Shown: one piece after another, positions 1 through 8,823 of the stretch
Layout: each line of letters opens with the position of its first letter
Numbering within the stretch: position 1 is the first letter of the stretch
Origin: Pseudomonas protegens CHA0
Lineage (GTDB): Bacteria; Pseudomonadota; Gammaproteobacteria; Pseudomonadales; Pseudomonadaceae
Reading direction: 5' to 3'
NCBI RefSeq assembly: GCF_000397205.1
Contig: NC_021237.1
Coordinates: 3,163,001-3,227,000, forward strand
Length of the DNA: 64,000 nt
Notes under the pieces: generated by a model
Databases searched by the model: none
Seen by the model: only the letters and a program-made list of their open reading frames with translations
What the model was told of the DNA's origin: nothing
Position numbers and translations under genes: made by a program

Positions 1-42
1 GTGCCTGCCGCGAATCCGCCGCGAATGCTCGCTACCTGAAGA

Positions 43-831
43 TCACTCTTGGGTCTGGTAACGCTGGGCAACCTCGGATTGACGGATGTGCCCCAGCAGG
101 CCCTGACGTGCGCTCTGCAGGTCATCCCAGGGTTCAGCCTGTTGCAGTGGCGGGATGGTCACCGGTTCGCGCCGATCGAAACCGACCAGTGCGGCATCCA
201 CCAGATCGCCCACTTCCATGATTTCGTCCAGGGTATTGATGTCGACGCCGGAGCGGTCCCAGATTTCCGTGCGGGTGGCGGCCGGCAGCACGGCCTGCAC
301 GTACACGCCCCGGGGCGACAGTTCCAGGCTCAGGCCCTGAGACAGGAACAGCACGAAAGCCTTGGTTGCACCATAGACCGTCATGCCGAACTCCGGCGCC
401 AGGCCCACCACCGAACCGATGTTGATGATCGCGCCGTCACCGGCTTTGGCCAGGCGCGGGGCAATGGCACTGGCCAGCCGCACCAGTGCCGTGGTGTTGA
501 GGGCAACCAGTTGCGCTACGCTGTCGGTGCTTTGCTCGATGAAGTTGCCGGACAGCGCCGCGCCGGCGTTATTGACCAGGATGCCGATACGGGCGTCGTC
601 GCGCAGGCGGCTTTCAACGGTTGTCAGATCGCTGAGTTGGGTCAAATCCGCTTTCATCACCTCGACGGCGACCCCGTGTTCGCCGCGCAGTCGGGCTGCA
701 AGTGCGTCCAGGCGTGCCCGGTCGCGGGCAACCAGGACCAGATCATGGCCACGTTGCGCGAAGCGCTCGGCGTAGATGGCTCCGATGCCAGTGGAGGCGC
801 CAGTGATGAGAACGGTAGGGCGAGTGTTCAT
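43..831 (-). CDS. SDR family NAD(P)-dependent oxidoreductase
   Basis: A 262-residue classical short-chain dehydrogenase/reductase. The N-terminal cofactor motif TGASTGIG is at residues 10-17, NNAG at 87-90, and the catalytic Ser140, Tyr153 and Lys157 (YGATK) are all present, so it should be an active NAD(P)(H)-dependent cytosolic oxidoreductase. Substrate cannot be told from the sequence. It lies 54 bases downstream of the old-yellow-enzyme gene on the same strand, so the two probably form an operon under the divergent TetR gene. Both gene products use NAD(P)H, which suits a redox or electrophile detoxification unit; that role is inference. Confidence 0.9.
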   Translation of the reverse strand: MNTRPTVLITGASTGIGAIYAERFAQRGHDLVLVARDRARLDALAARLRGEHGVAVEVMKADLTQLSDLTTVESRLRDDARIGILVNNAGAALSGNFIEQSTDSVAQLVALNTTALVRLASAIAPRLAKAGDGAIINIGSVVGLAPEFGMTVYGATKAFVLFLSQGLSLELSPRGVYVQAVLPAATRTEIWDRSGVDINTLDEIMEVGDLVDAALVGFDRREPVTIPPLQQAEPWDDLQSARQGLLGHIRQSEVAQRYQTQE

Positions 832-885
832 GGGGTCATCTCTCTTTCAAAATGGGTGAAAACGGACAGCTCGGTTTCTGCTTGC

Positions 886-1986
886 TCAGCTTGCGCTGGC
901 GCTCGAATCAACCAGCGTCGGGTAGTCGATGTAGCCTGCCGCGCCGCCGCCGTAGAGGGTGGCGGGATTGAATGCGGACAAGGCGGCGCCGGTCTTGAGA
1001 CGCTCCACCAGATCCGGGTTGCCGATGAACGGGCGACCGAACGCGATCAGATCGGCCTGGTCTTCGGCGAGCCGTGAGGTTGCCAGCTCCAGGTCATAGC
1101 CGTTGTTGGCGATGTAGGTGTTTTTGAAGCGCTGGCGCAGGGCGGTGAAATCCAATGGCGCCACGTCACGTGGGCCACCGGTCGCGCCTTCGACCATGTG
1201 CAGGTAAACGACGCCGAGGGCGTCGAGTTGATCGACGACGTAATTGAATTGCGCCTGCGGATTGCTGCTGGAGACGCCGTTGGCCGGCGACACCGGCGAC
1301 AAGCGCACCCCGGTGCGATCCGCGCCGATTTCATTGACCACGGCAGCGGTGACTTCGAGCAACAGACGCGCACGATTTTCAATCGAGCCGCCGTAAGCAT
1401 CGGTGCGCACGTTGGCGCTGTCCTTGAGGAACTGATCCAGCAAATAGCCGTTCGCGCCGTGAATTTCCACACCGTCGAACCCGGCAGCGATAGCGTTTGC
1501 CGCGGCCTGGCGGAAATCGGCGACGATCCCCGGCAGCTCGCTGATGTCCAGTGCGCGGGGCTCGCTGGCGTCTTCAAAGCGGTTGTTGACGAACACCTTG
1601 GTGGCCGCACGCAGCGCGGAAGGGGCCACGGGGGCGGCGCCGTTTTCTTGCAGATCAACGTGGGACACGCGGCCGACATGCCACAGTTGCACAAAGATCT
1701 TTGCGCCCTTGGCGTGGACGGCGTCGGTCACCGTGCGCCAGCCATCAATCTGCGCCTGGGTGTAGATCCCGGGGGTGTCCTGATAGCCCTGGCCCTGTTG
1801 GGAAATCTGCGTGGCTTCGCTGATCAGCAAGCCCGCGCTAGCGCGTTGGCTGTAATAGGTGGCGGCGAATTCACTGGGAACAAAGCCTGCGCCCGCGCGG
1901 TTGCGGGTCAGTGGCGCGAGGACGATGCGGTTCGACAGCGTGAGGGCGCCAAGGGTGTAAGGGGTGAACAGATTCTGATCGGTCAT
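886..1986 (-). CDS. Alkene reductase (old yellow enzyme family)
   Basis: A 366-residue FMN-dependent NADH:flavin oxidoreductase of the old yellow enzyme family, which reduces activated C=C bonds of enones, nitroesters and similar electrophiles. The TIM-barrel start (SNRIVLAPLTRNRA, residues 18-31) is typical. The substrate-binding His176/Asn179 pair lies in HGANGYLLDQF, and the phosphate-binding GRPFIGNPDL segment is near the C-terminus. Length is normal for the family (NemA/XenB-like). It is divergent from the TetR gene at 2.1 kb and probably co-transcribed with the SDR. TetR-OYE pairs (NemR-NemA type) are usually induced by reactive electrophiles; induction here is inferred. Confidence 0.92.
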   Translation of the reverse strand: MTDQNLFTPYTLGALTLSNRIVLAPLTRNRAGAGFVPSEFAATYYSQRASAGLLISEATQISQQGQGYQDTPGIYTQAQIDGWRTVTDAVHAKGAKIFVQLWHVGRVSHVDLQENGAAPVAPSALRAATKVFVNNRFEDASEPRALDISELPGIVADFRQAAANAIAAGFDGVEIHGANGYLLDQFLKDSANVRTDAYGGSIENRARLLLEVTAAVVNEIGADRTGVRLSPVSPANGVSSSNPQAQFNYVVDQLDALGVVYLHMVEGATGGPRDVAPLDFTALRQRFKNTYIANNGYDLELATSRLAEDQADLIAFGRPFIGNPDLVERLKTGAALSAFNPATLYGGGAAGYIDYPTLVDSSASAS

Positions 1987-2135
1987 CTGGTGTCTCTTCC
2001 GTGCCCGTGGGTGGAGGTCGGTGGTGCGTGCAATTAGGATGATGATCGAAATCTAAACTGTCAACGGTTTTGATTATGAACGACATCTATGTATGATTGG
2101 GCCCATGATTTCCCAATGAACATGAGGTATTGCAC

Positions 2136-2723
2136 GTGAGAGTGAGCAAGGCCCAGGCGCAGGCCAATCGAGAGCACATCGTTGAAACGGCCTCAGAGTT
2201 GTTCCGTGAGCGCGGCTTCGACGGTGTGGGTGTGTCGGATCTGATGGCGGCGGCCGGTTTCACCCACGGCGGCTTCTACAAGCATTTCGGCTCGAAGGCC
2301 GACCTCATGGCCGAGGCCTCGGCCTGCAGCCTTGCCAAGTCGCTGGCAGGCGTGCAGGCGCTGGATGTGCCTGGCTTCATCGACGTCTATGTGACCAGAG
2401 AACATCGCGACGGACGTGGCAGCGGTTGCACCATGGCCGCGTTGTGTGGCGATGCGGCGCGCCAATCGGAGGATGTGAAAGCGACGTTTGCCGAAGGGGT
2501 CGAGCACACCCTGCAAACCCTGGGGGACAAATACCCGACCCGGCCGGATGCCGCTGCGGAGGAGGGCAGACGGAAAATGATCGACCTGCTGTCCCGTGCG
2601 GTGGGTGCGATTATGTTGTCGCGTGCCTGTCCGGATGATTCAGCGCTGGCGGATGAGATTCTTGAGGTGTGCCGCGCTGAGATGTTGGCGTCGTTGCCGG
2701 TTGATAAAGGCAAGCCGGCATAA
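2136..2723 (+). CDS. TetR/AcrR family transcriptional regulator
   Basis: About 195 residues. The N-terminal helix-turn-helix (residues about 8-55, with AAAGFTHGGFYKHFGSK) is classical TetR; the rest is a helical ligand-binding domain. No ATG start is available: TTG at 2130 and GTG at 2136 or 2142 are in frame, and the exact start is uncertain. It is divergent from the alkene reductase/SDR pair and separated by about 150 bases, so it likely represses that operon. The intergenic run is AT-richer than its surroundings, as expected for two face-to-face promoters. Ligand unknown. Confidence 0.88.
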   Translation: MRVSKAQAQANREHIVETASELFRERGFDGVGVSDLMAAAGFTHGGFYKHFGSKADLMAEASACSLAKSLAGVQALDVPGFIDVYVTREHRDGRGSGCTMAALCGDAARQSEDVKATFAEGVEHTLQTLGDKYPTRPDAAAEEGRRKMIDLLSRAVGAIMLSRACPDDSALADEILEVCRAEMLASLPVDKGKPA

Positions 2724-2777
2724 AGGGGGCATGCCATGGGTGTGCGCTTGCGGTCGTTGAGCGCGCGTCGGCGTCAA

Positions 2778-2969
2778 TTATGATTTGAAACGTGTCTCGG
2801 ATCTGCCTGGGCGCACACCCGTGGCAAATTCTTCCTTCACCTTGACTGACGATTCGGCATTTTCAAGATCAGCCTCAATGGGGCCAATGCACCCCCAACA
2901 GTCACCGCCACAATCGAGCGAAAGCGGATCGTCTTTGAGGCCCAGTTTTCGACCACATATACCGCACAC
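2778..2969 (-). CDS. Small cysteine-rich (zinc-ribbon-like) protein
   Basis: A 63-residue protein beginning at a GTG at 2967-2969 with a good GGAG seven bases upstream. The N-terminal half carries two pairs of cysteines, CGICG near the start and CGGDCWGC around residues 20-26, spaced as in small zinc-binding folds, followed by GPIEAD. It starts just beyond the stop of the 260-residue gene (stop at 2986), so the two are probably co-transcribed. The longer open frame (from 3140) overlaps that gene and lacks a plausible start. Function unknown; metal binding is inferred from the cysteines. Confidence 0.6.
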   Translation of the reverse strand: MCGICGRKLGLKDDPLSLDCGGDCWGCIGPIEADLENAESSVKVKEEFATGVRPGRSETRFKS

Positions 2970-2985
2970 GTCTTTTCTCCGAGCG

Positions 2986-3768
2986 TCATTCCACGTAGCG
3001 CAGCCACAAATGGGTGCGACCGTGAACAGCCTCGACAACCGTTGAAACCACGGCTTGTCGGTCCTCCTCGGGGGTGTTGTAGAGCGCACAAAAATCGCTC
3101 GCCACCGCGCTGGCGACGCAAAGGTCGGCAGGCTCTGCACGCAGGAAGCCGAGGTAGGACGCGCCCACCCCGATCAACTCATAGCCATGGGCCTGGGCGA
3201 AATGGCGGGCCACCGCAAAGTTCTGCGCGGGGCCCAGGTCGCAACTGAAGTAGCCGTTGGGAAAAGCGGCGAGCGCCTGATAGGACTGCTCGACGGGCAC
3301 CAGGAGTGCCGAGAGGGGCTGGTCGAGCAGTGATACAGGGTTTTGCTGATAGTCCACCCATTCGCGCAGGGCTGGCGCATCAAGGGTCAGGCCGTGGGCG
3401 CAAGCGTCTTCGAACGAGCTGCCTGCCACCAGGTCAGTGAAGTTGCGCAAGCAGATCGCGAACTCGGCCTTGGTGGTGGGGTAGCCCAGGTATTCACCCT
3501 GTTCGAAGCACTCTGCAGGTAGCAGGGCGATCTCCTGCTCCGAGGCATCGTCCAGCCCCAGGTTGTTGCGGGCATGCCCGGAGGTGTAGCGGGCCTGGGG
3601 CAGATCATCCAGCGAGAGAAGGGGCTGGAAACCCGGGTGGTCGCCCGCGATCTTGCGGTAGGCGTCGATCAGCTCATCCAGGCTGGAAATGGCGCTCAGG
3701 CTGTATTCATCGCAGGTGCCAGCGGCGGGGTTGCCAGGCATTGCGTTACCGCGAAATTGGATATCCAT
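2986..3768 (-). CDS. Hypothetical protein (260 aa)
   Basis: A soluble acidic protein with no signal peptide or membrane segment. I do not recognise the family with confidence. The segment FPNGYFSCDLGPAQNFAVARHF followed by GYELIGVGASYLGF and a C-terminal ASAVASDFCALY suggests a compact alpha/beta domain; a distant resemblance to DUF4253-type proteins (which often neighbour immunity genes) is possible but weak. The start at 3768 lacks a clear ribosome-binding site; an in-frame ATG lies eight codons in at 3744. It is followed by the 63-residue cysteine-rich gene. No assigned function. Confidence 0.7.
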   Translation of the reverse strand: MDIQFRGNAMPGNPAAGTCDEYSLSAISSLDELIDAYRKIAGDHPGFQPLLSLDDLPQARYTSGHARNNLGLDDASEQEIALLPAECFEQGEYLGYPTTKAEFAICLRNFTDLVAGSSFEDACAHGLTLDAPALREWVDYQQNPVSLLDQPLSALLVPVEQSYQALAAFPNGYFSCDLGPAQNFAVARHFAQAHGYELIGVGASYLGFLRAEPADLCVASAVASDFCALYNTPEEDRQAVVSTVVEAVHGRTHLWLRYVE

Positions 3769-3891
3769 CGAATGGCTACCGGCTCCATGTGGGTGTTCAG
3801 GCGAATGAGCAACGCTTGGTCGAACGTACGTGAGCCTGCTGGTGCTCTCGCTGTTCGTGCCAGGCCTGTGAGTTCATTCCAGGCCCGGGGC

Positions 3892-4683
3892 CTAGCTTAA
3901 AGAGAGCACATCCTGCCTGGGCATGAAGAAGCGTGCAAAGAGTTCGGACTGTGACTTGATGTTCAACTTGGCGTAGATGTTGCGGCGGTGCACTTTGATC
4001 GTCTCTGTGGAGAGGGAGAGCTTTCCTGCGATTTCCTTGTTGGAAAAGCCACTGAGCAGCAGCCTGAGCACATCACTTTCCCGCGTGGTTATCTGGGTAC
4101 CAAACTGGGTGATCGTCTCCGGCCATTGCGGCGGTTCGCTGAGGCTTTTTTCCACATCGACTTCGAAGCACATGCGTTGATGCATGAGTGCCGTGACCCA
4201 CGGCTTGATGATGTCCAGCATGGTGATGTGTTCCTGGCTGAAATGGGCGTTGCTGCCAATGGAAATGCACAGTGTTCTGTCAGCATCGAGCTGGATGTTG
4301 TATTGCACTTCATCTACGCAAATATATTGTGCAAAGTACTTGTGGTAGTACTCGGTTTCAACAAAGTACTCCGGCGCTATATCCAGTAGATGAAAGAAGC
4401 CGCTCTGCGGGTTTTCTCGATTGGCGATATAGAAGGGGTCCAGCAAATACAGGCCTTTTACATAGAGGTGAATGAACGCATCCACTTCTTCTGCATCTGC
4501 CACCTCGGGCAGGCTGACAACTTGCACTTGTTGATTGCTGAAGATCAAAACCACCCAGTTATCAATCTGCACATATTCATTGAGTGTGCGGATAAGTGAG
4601 CTCCAGAACTCTGGGCGATTCAACTGCAGAATCAGTTTTCCAATCGAACGGTGCCAGGCCAGGCTATGAAGATCGAGTGGCAT
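3892..4683 (-). CDS. LuxR-type transcriptional regulator
   Basis: A 263-residue protein with a C-terminal LuxR/FixJ helix-turn-helix: TTRESDVLRLLLSGFSNKEIA followed by LSTETIKVHRRNIYAKLNIKS. The N-terminal 180 residues lack a receiver domain and the usual acyl-homoserine-lactone binding signature; they include DPFYIANRE and FVETEYYHKYF. This type of LuxR solo is frequent in Pseudomonas next to amine or polyamine uptake and catabolism genes. It is divergent from the PotF-like binding protein at 4.8 kb with 139 bases between, so it most likely controls that gene in response to a small ligand; the ligand is not evident. Confidence 0.85.
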   Translation of the reverse strand: MPLDLHSLAWHRSIGKLILQLNRPEFWSSLIRTLNEYVQIDNWVVLIFSNQQVQVVSLPEVADAEEVDAFIHLYVKGLYLLDPFYIANRENPQSGFFHLLDIAPEYFVETEYYHKYFAQYICVDEVQYNIQLDADRTLCISIGSNAHFSQEHITMLDIIKPWVTALMHQRMCFEVDVEKSLSEPPQWPETITQFGTQITTRESDVLRLLLSGFSNKEIAGKLSLSTETIKVHRRNIYAKLNIKSQSELFARFFMPRQDVLSLS

Positions 4684-4822
4684 TTTCTACCCCTTTAGGG
4701 TTAGGGAATGGTCGGCCGGAGCTAAGTAATCGTAGGTATTTACTATTGGCTGATGCCCGGTATATTCGCTGGCACAGGTTTACGACCGCCATGAGGGCAC
4801 GTCGTCTGGACAAGGATGTTGC

Positions 4823-5926
4823 ATGAGAAAGTCACGTTTGCGAACCATTTTTTCGGCTGCGTTTCTCTATGCCGGAATAAGCACAACGGCGGGTGCCGCA
4901 GAGCCTGCCATGTACCTCTACAACTGGTTCGGGCTGCTCGCACCAGAGACTCCAAAGGAGTTCGAACAGGCCACCGGCACCCGTATCCACATGGATGCCT
5001 TCGACAGCGCCGATATCATGCAGAGCAAGGTCATGGCCGGGCGCACGGGGTATGACGTGGTGGTGGCGACCTCCAATGTACTGCCCAGCCTGATCCAGGC
5101 CGGAGTCCTGCAGCCACTTGATTCAGGTCAACTAAGTAACCTGTCCCATGTCGATCCCGCCATCCTGGCGCAACTGGCGGTCAATGACCCGGGCAATCGC
5201 TACGCCGTGCCCTACTTGTGGGGTACCACCGGCATTGGTTATGACGTCGATAAAGTCAAGGCAGCCCTGGGCGACAATGCCCCGGTCAACAGTTGGGACC
5301 TGATCTTCAAGGAAGAGAACATCAGCAAGCTGCAGTCTTGTGGTGTGGCCATGCTCGACTCTCCCAGCGAGATCATCTCGATTGCCTTGAATTACCTCGG
5401 GCTGCCCAGCAATAGCAAGAACCCGGATGATTACCAGAAAGCTCAAGCGCTGCTGTTGAAGATTCGCCCCTATATCCTTTATTTCGACTCCTCCAGAATC
5501 GACACCGACTTGGCGGGCGGCAACATCTGTGTCGTTGTGGGCTGGGCCAATGGCGCCCTGGCTGCGCAGGCCGCCAATGAAAGTGCCAATACCGGGCGCA
5601 GGATCAACTACAGCCTTCCTCGTGAAGGTGCGCTGGTCTGGTCGGAAAACCTGGTGCTGTTGAAAGATGCTCCTCACCCCAAGGAAGGGCTGGCCTTCAT
5701 CAACTATATGTTGCGCCCGGAAGTGATTGCCAAGACCTCGAATCACACGCTTTATCCTAATGGCAATAAAGATGCCACCGAGTTCGTCGAGCAGAAGTTG
5801 CGCGATAACCCCTGGATTTATCCGGACAAGCAAACCATCGCCACATTGGTTCCGCTTGAGCCGCTGCCTTTGAAACTGGAAAGAATCCGTACTCGGGTCT
5901 GGACCAAGGTGAAGAGCAGTATCTGA
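4823..5926 (+). CDS. PotF/SpuD-like periplasmic polyamine-binding protein
   Basis: A 367-residue extracytoplasmic solute-binding protein with a signal peptide (basic MRKSRLRT, hydrophobic stretch, cleavage around GAAEPA). Large blocks match PotF/SpuD: YNWFGLLAPETPKEFEQATG, YAVPYLWGTTGIGYDVDKV, NYLGLPSNS, and the C-terminal RIRTRVWTKVKS. Such proteins deliver putrescine or spermidine to an ABC importer. Several positions that bind the diamine in PotF appear changed (YNWSD is YNWFG, and WAGD is WANG), so the ligand may not be putrescine. No permease or ATPase gene is adjacent, which makes it an orphan receptor paired with the divergent LuxR gene. Confidence 0.87.
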   Translation: MRKSRLRTIFSAAFLYAGISTTAGAAEPAMYLYNWFGLLAPETPKEFEQATGTRIHMDAFDSADIMQSKVMAGRTGYDVVVATSNVLPSLIQAGVLQPLDSGQLSNLSHVDPAILAQLAVNDPGNRYAVPYLWGTTGIGYDVDKVKAALGDNAPVNSWDLIFKEENISKLQSCGVAMLDSPSEIISIALNYLGLPSNSKNPDDYQKAQALLLKIRPYILYFDSSRIDTDLAGGNICVVVGWANGALAAQAANESANTGRRINYSLPREGALVWSENLVLLKDAPHPKEGLAFINYMLRPEVIAKTSNHTLYPNGNKDATEFVEQKLRDNPWIYPDKQTIATLVPLEPLPLKLERIRTRVWTKVKSSI

Positions 5927-6090
5927 TCTGAGTTGACTCTTCGCTTGCTGCTTCATGCACATCTTCATTGTGTGTGAGCGCATTGTTCAAACACTCGGAG
6001 ACATGTACGCGTCTTGTGCAAGATGAACTTTTGCGCAAGGCGCTGCACGACCGTGCCCATTCAACAGGTTATGCAATAAGAGAACAGTGG

Positions 6091-7275
6091 ATGTTAAGCC
6101 CAGCCAATGCACCCCGGTTCAGCCTGACAATCGACGGTTTTGCGCACGACTTAAAGGTGCGCGCGTTCACCGGAGAAGAGGCGATCAGCAAGCCCTATTT
6201 CTTCAATGTGGAGTGTGTGAGCGAGCGACCGGATCTGGATCTGCAATGCCTCTTCGATGTGTCGGCTTTTCTGGCATTCGACACTTGGGGCAATGGCATT
6301 CATGGGCGCATCTATCACATTGCGCGAGGCCCGGACGCTCAAGGCTTGACGCACTACAACCTGGCCCTGGTGCCGCACCTGTCCTACTTGCGTCACCGTA
6401 TCAACAAGAGGATCTATCAGCAGTTCTCGGTGCCTGCTATCGTCGCCCTGGTCCTGGAGGAGCATGGGATTCTGGGGGATGCCTACCGCTTTGAGCTCGG
6501 GGCGAGCTACCCCGAGCGTGACTGCTGCACCCAGTACGATGAAACCGATCTGCATTTTATTCAGCGCCTGTGCGAGGAAGAGGGAATTCACTTCCACTTC
6601 CAGCACAGCGCTCAAGGCCACGTGCTGGTCTTTGGCGATCAGCAGGCAGTATTCCCCGCGATCGGGCCGACCACGGCTTTTGCCCCCGGGCACGATGGGC
6701 TCACCACCCTGTTACCGATCGGTCACGGCACGCCGACAAGCCTGCGTGCCAGGGAGTCGCGCCAGGTTGAAGGGCAAGGTACGCAGAGCGGGCTGCTCAG
6801 TGGTCATGTCCTGGAAACCTCGGGCCAGGGCAGCGACCTCTGGCTACTGACTCAGGTCATTCATGAGGGCAAGCAACCACAGGTTGCGGATGAGAGCGTC
6901 GCCAATGGCCACACTGACAACCAGGATCAACTGCGCCAGGGTTATCGCAACCGTTTCACCGCGCTTGCGTTGGACCTTTGCTATCGCCCGCCTTTGGCTC
7001 ATGAGAAGCCTCTGGCGCCAGGCAACCAGACGGCGCTGGTCATCGCCCTGGAAGACCAGGCGAACTCGCGTGGTCAGCGCTTCGAAAGGGTCAAGGTCAA
7101 GTTTCCCTGGGACCGCGAAGGCCGGTTCGACGACAAGAGCAGTTGTTGGCTGGCCGGTACTGCCAATTGGCGTTGTGAAGTGACGCCGCTGCGACCCGGT
7201 GTGGAGGTCAAAGTCGCATTTCTTGAAAACGACCCCGATCAACCGCTGATCAGCGGTTGCCTGTGTTGCGGCTGA
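6091..7275 (+). CDS. Truncated type VI secretion VgrG-like protein
   Basis: A 394-residue protein starting at ATG 6091 (MLSPANAPRF); the open frame extends upstream but that part is not VgrG-like. It has the gp27-like part of VgrG (RIYHIARGPD, PHLSYLRHRINKRIYQ, YDETDLHFIQRLCEEEGIHFHF) and the start of the gp5/OB domain (RVKVKFPWDREG, VEVKVAFLENDPDQPLISG). It stops just after the OB domain, where full VgrG proteins (usually over 600 residues) continue into the beta-helix spike. The segment after SSCW is also shorter than usual. No spike-like sequence follows in any frame. Either a decayed vgrG or a specialised short form. No other T6SS structural gene is in the window. Confidence 0.8.
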   Translation: MLSPANAPRFSLTIDGFAHDLKVRAFTGEEAISKPYFFNVECVSERPDLDLQCLFDVSAFLAFDTWGNGIHGRIYHIARGPDAQGLTHYNLALVPHLSYLRHRINKRIYQQFSVPAIVALVLEEHGILGDAYRFELGASYPERDCCTQYDETDLHFIQRLCEEEGIHFHFQHSAQGHVLVFGDQQAVFPAIGPTTAFAPGHDGLTTLLPIGHGTPTSLRARESRQVEGQGTQSGLLSGHVLETSGQGSDLWLLTQVIHEGKQPQVADESVANGHTDNQDQLRQGYRNRFTALALDLCYRPPLAHEKPLAPGNQTALVIALEDQANSRGQRFERVKVKFPWDREGRFDDKSSCWLAGTANWRCEVTPLRPGVEVKVAFLENDPDQPLISGCLCCG

Positions 7276-7398
7276 TACGCCATTGCCCTGAACGCGCATC
7301 AAGCCGCCAGGGAGAAGGCCCGGACCACACTCGATAGTGAATCGTCGGTTGCCATCAGTGGCCTGATCCCAGGCCTCGGTCCTGACGCCAGGGCTTTC

Positions 7399-7830
7399 TC
7401 ATGAGTGTCTGGCCGCGTAGGTCTGGCCCGTCAGCAGGATGACACCTTCTTTTGAGCAGACGCGGGTGATGCTGTTGATCACGACTTTAAGGCCGCTTGA
7501 ATGCGGGAACAGCGAAAACAGCAACTCGAAATACAGGTAGTCCTGGACCAGGCGCGCGGCCTGATCGGGATGGTCCTTCAACAGCGTCCTGAAGCTTGGG
7601 TAGCCCAGCTCTGCAAGTTCCGGGATGTCGACAAAACCCTGGTCGATATCGTCGGTTTTGCATTCGGCGGCAAAGGTGTCCGCGCAGTCAAGAAAGCGTT
7701 GCGGCAGATCGCCGTGGTGGATGCGCAGTTCATAGGGCGTTACCGGGATCGTCAGTGCCTCGCCGAAGCCCAGGCTGCGATAGCCGACGGTTCGTGGGTC
7801 GATGATTTGGCCGGCTGAGGTGAACTTCAT
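7399..7830 (-). CDS. Hypothetical protein (143 aa)
   Basis: A soluble 143-residue protein of unknown family. It overlaps the upstream gene by four bases (ATGA), so the two are translationally coupled. It opens with MKFTSAGQIIDPRTVGYRSL and has a helical centre (DIPELAELGYPSFRTLLKDHPDQ). Small coupled genes of this kind beside vgrG are often immunity or accessory proteins, but nothing in the sequence proves that. It runs convergently with the short VgrG gene. Confidence 0.65.
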   Translation of the reverse strand: MKFTSAGQIIDPRTVGYRSLGFGEALTIPVTPYELRIHHGDLPQRFLDCADTFAAECKTDDIDQGFVDIPELAELGYPSFRTLLKDHPDQAARLVQDYLYFELLFSLFPHSSGLKVVINSITRVCSKEGVILLTGQTYAARHS

Positions 7831-8303
7831 GATGGGCTTCCGGGGTGCTCGGGGGGTGAAGGACTGTCGCTATCTTCGAGCGTGCGCGCTTGGGATCTAA
7901 CGGTTGCGACGTAATAAAGGATATAGCCCGAATACACCAGCGAGCCTGCTGCCACTTCTTGGTCGAAGCACTGCTTTAGTTCATCCTCATCCGTAAAGCC
8001 GTATTCCACGAGTCTATTCTCGGCAAAGCCGGCCAGCCTCGATAGGGTTATTCCGTCGATTTCGCCCTGCTCGCCAAAGTCAAAGCTCACCGTTGCCGTT
8101 GGCAGGTGAACGGCGCAGCCATAGCCGTGCTTGAAGTAGCGAATACCGCCAGCCAGTTCTCCTTGATCCGGGATATCGGTTCCCACCCAATCGGCGTTGC
8201 TGGCAGGGAGGGGAATGGCGGATTGTTGCATCAGTTCGACAGCCGTGCGGATGCTGGCTTGGTAGTCGGAAACAAGATGGGCGAGGTGCGGGTTCATGGG
8301 CAT
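7827..8303 (-). CDS. DUF6896-like protein
   Basis: A 158-residue soluble protein. The central segment, from IRYFKHGYGCAVHL to VSFDFGEQGEIDGITLSRLAGF, has the His-Gly-x-Gly-Cys and D-F-G-x-x-G-E-I-D-G pattern I associate with DUF6896 proteins, a family common in contact-dependent toxin/immunity neighbourhoods. Family assignment is from memory and moderate in confidence. It is the first gene of a coupled pair with the 143-residue gene. The C-terminal tail is Ser/Pro-rich and may be disordered. Confidence 0.68.
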   Translation of the reverse strand: MPMNPHLAHLVSDYQASIRTAVELMQQSAIPLPASNADWVGTDIPDQGELAGGIRYFKHGYGCAVHLPTATVSFDFGEQGEIDGITLSRLAGFAENRLVEYGFTDEDELKQCFDQEVAAGSLVYSGYILYYVATVRSQARTLEDSDSPSPPEHPGSPS

Positions 8304-8556
8304 TCACGTCGAGGTTGAAGGGGCGGGGAGCCTGGTTTTCCCCAGAAGCGCTTGATCAGTTCCTGCATCACGTTGTAGTACCGGCAGCGCAGCCAATTTT
8401 GACATACCCTGAGAATCGACCTTGGGGTGCCTGGCCTCTATCTATGGGTTGCATCTTTCAGTGATGAGTTTTTTGGTTCATTGGTGGGCTCGGAGCACAT
8501 TGCCATTATCTGAGCTATAAACATCTCAATGGAGAGTGTTTTAGAGGGATCTACCA

Positions 8557-8736
8557 ATGAGTAGCACTACGTCGACAATCCCGAGTTTCACCATTTCGCC
8601 ATATCAAATTGAACTTTTCGGTTGTTCTGTTCTAACCGCCATGCTTTCCCCGGCAGCCATAGTAGATCAAATACTAGTCGGCGATATGCTCCCTGATTAC
8701 ATAATGGCTATGTCAGGAATATTACTTTACGGGTGA
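8557..8736 (+). CDS. Possible small ORF (59 aa)
   Basis: An ATG at 8557 with an AGAGGGA ribosome-binding site at 8543-8549 opens a 59-codon frame ending at TGA 8734-8736. The product is hydrophobic (MSSTTSTIPSFTISPYQIEL at the start, then LTAMLSPAAIVDQILVGDML), possibly one membrane helix or a fragment of a larger protein. It sits in the AT-rich accessory stretch upstream of the lipase-like gene and in the same direction. No family recognised. Support is only the ribosome-binding site and position. Confidence 0.35.
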   Translation: MSSTTSTIPSFTISPYQIELFGCSVLTAMLSPAAIVDQILVGDMLPDYIMAMSGILLYG

Positions 8737-8823
8737 TGTATGCTCAATCTGATTTATATGTAGATCACTCTTGCAGCTATGTGGCCAAGCGTCAGATGTA
8801 CCTTCCGAAGAAAGGAGTCATTC

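Noticed and set aside
1..42. C-terminal fragment of a gene entering from the left edge
   Set aside because: Only 12 codons before a TGA in one frame; too short to support a call.
7276..7398. Frameshifted continuation of VgrG
   Set aside because: None of the frames shows the spike signature of VgrG after the OB domain, so a simple frameshift does not explain the truncation.
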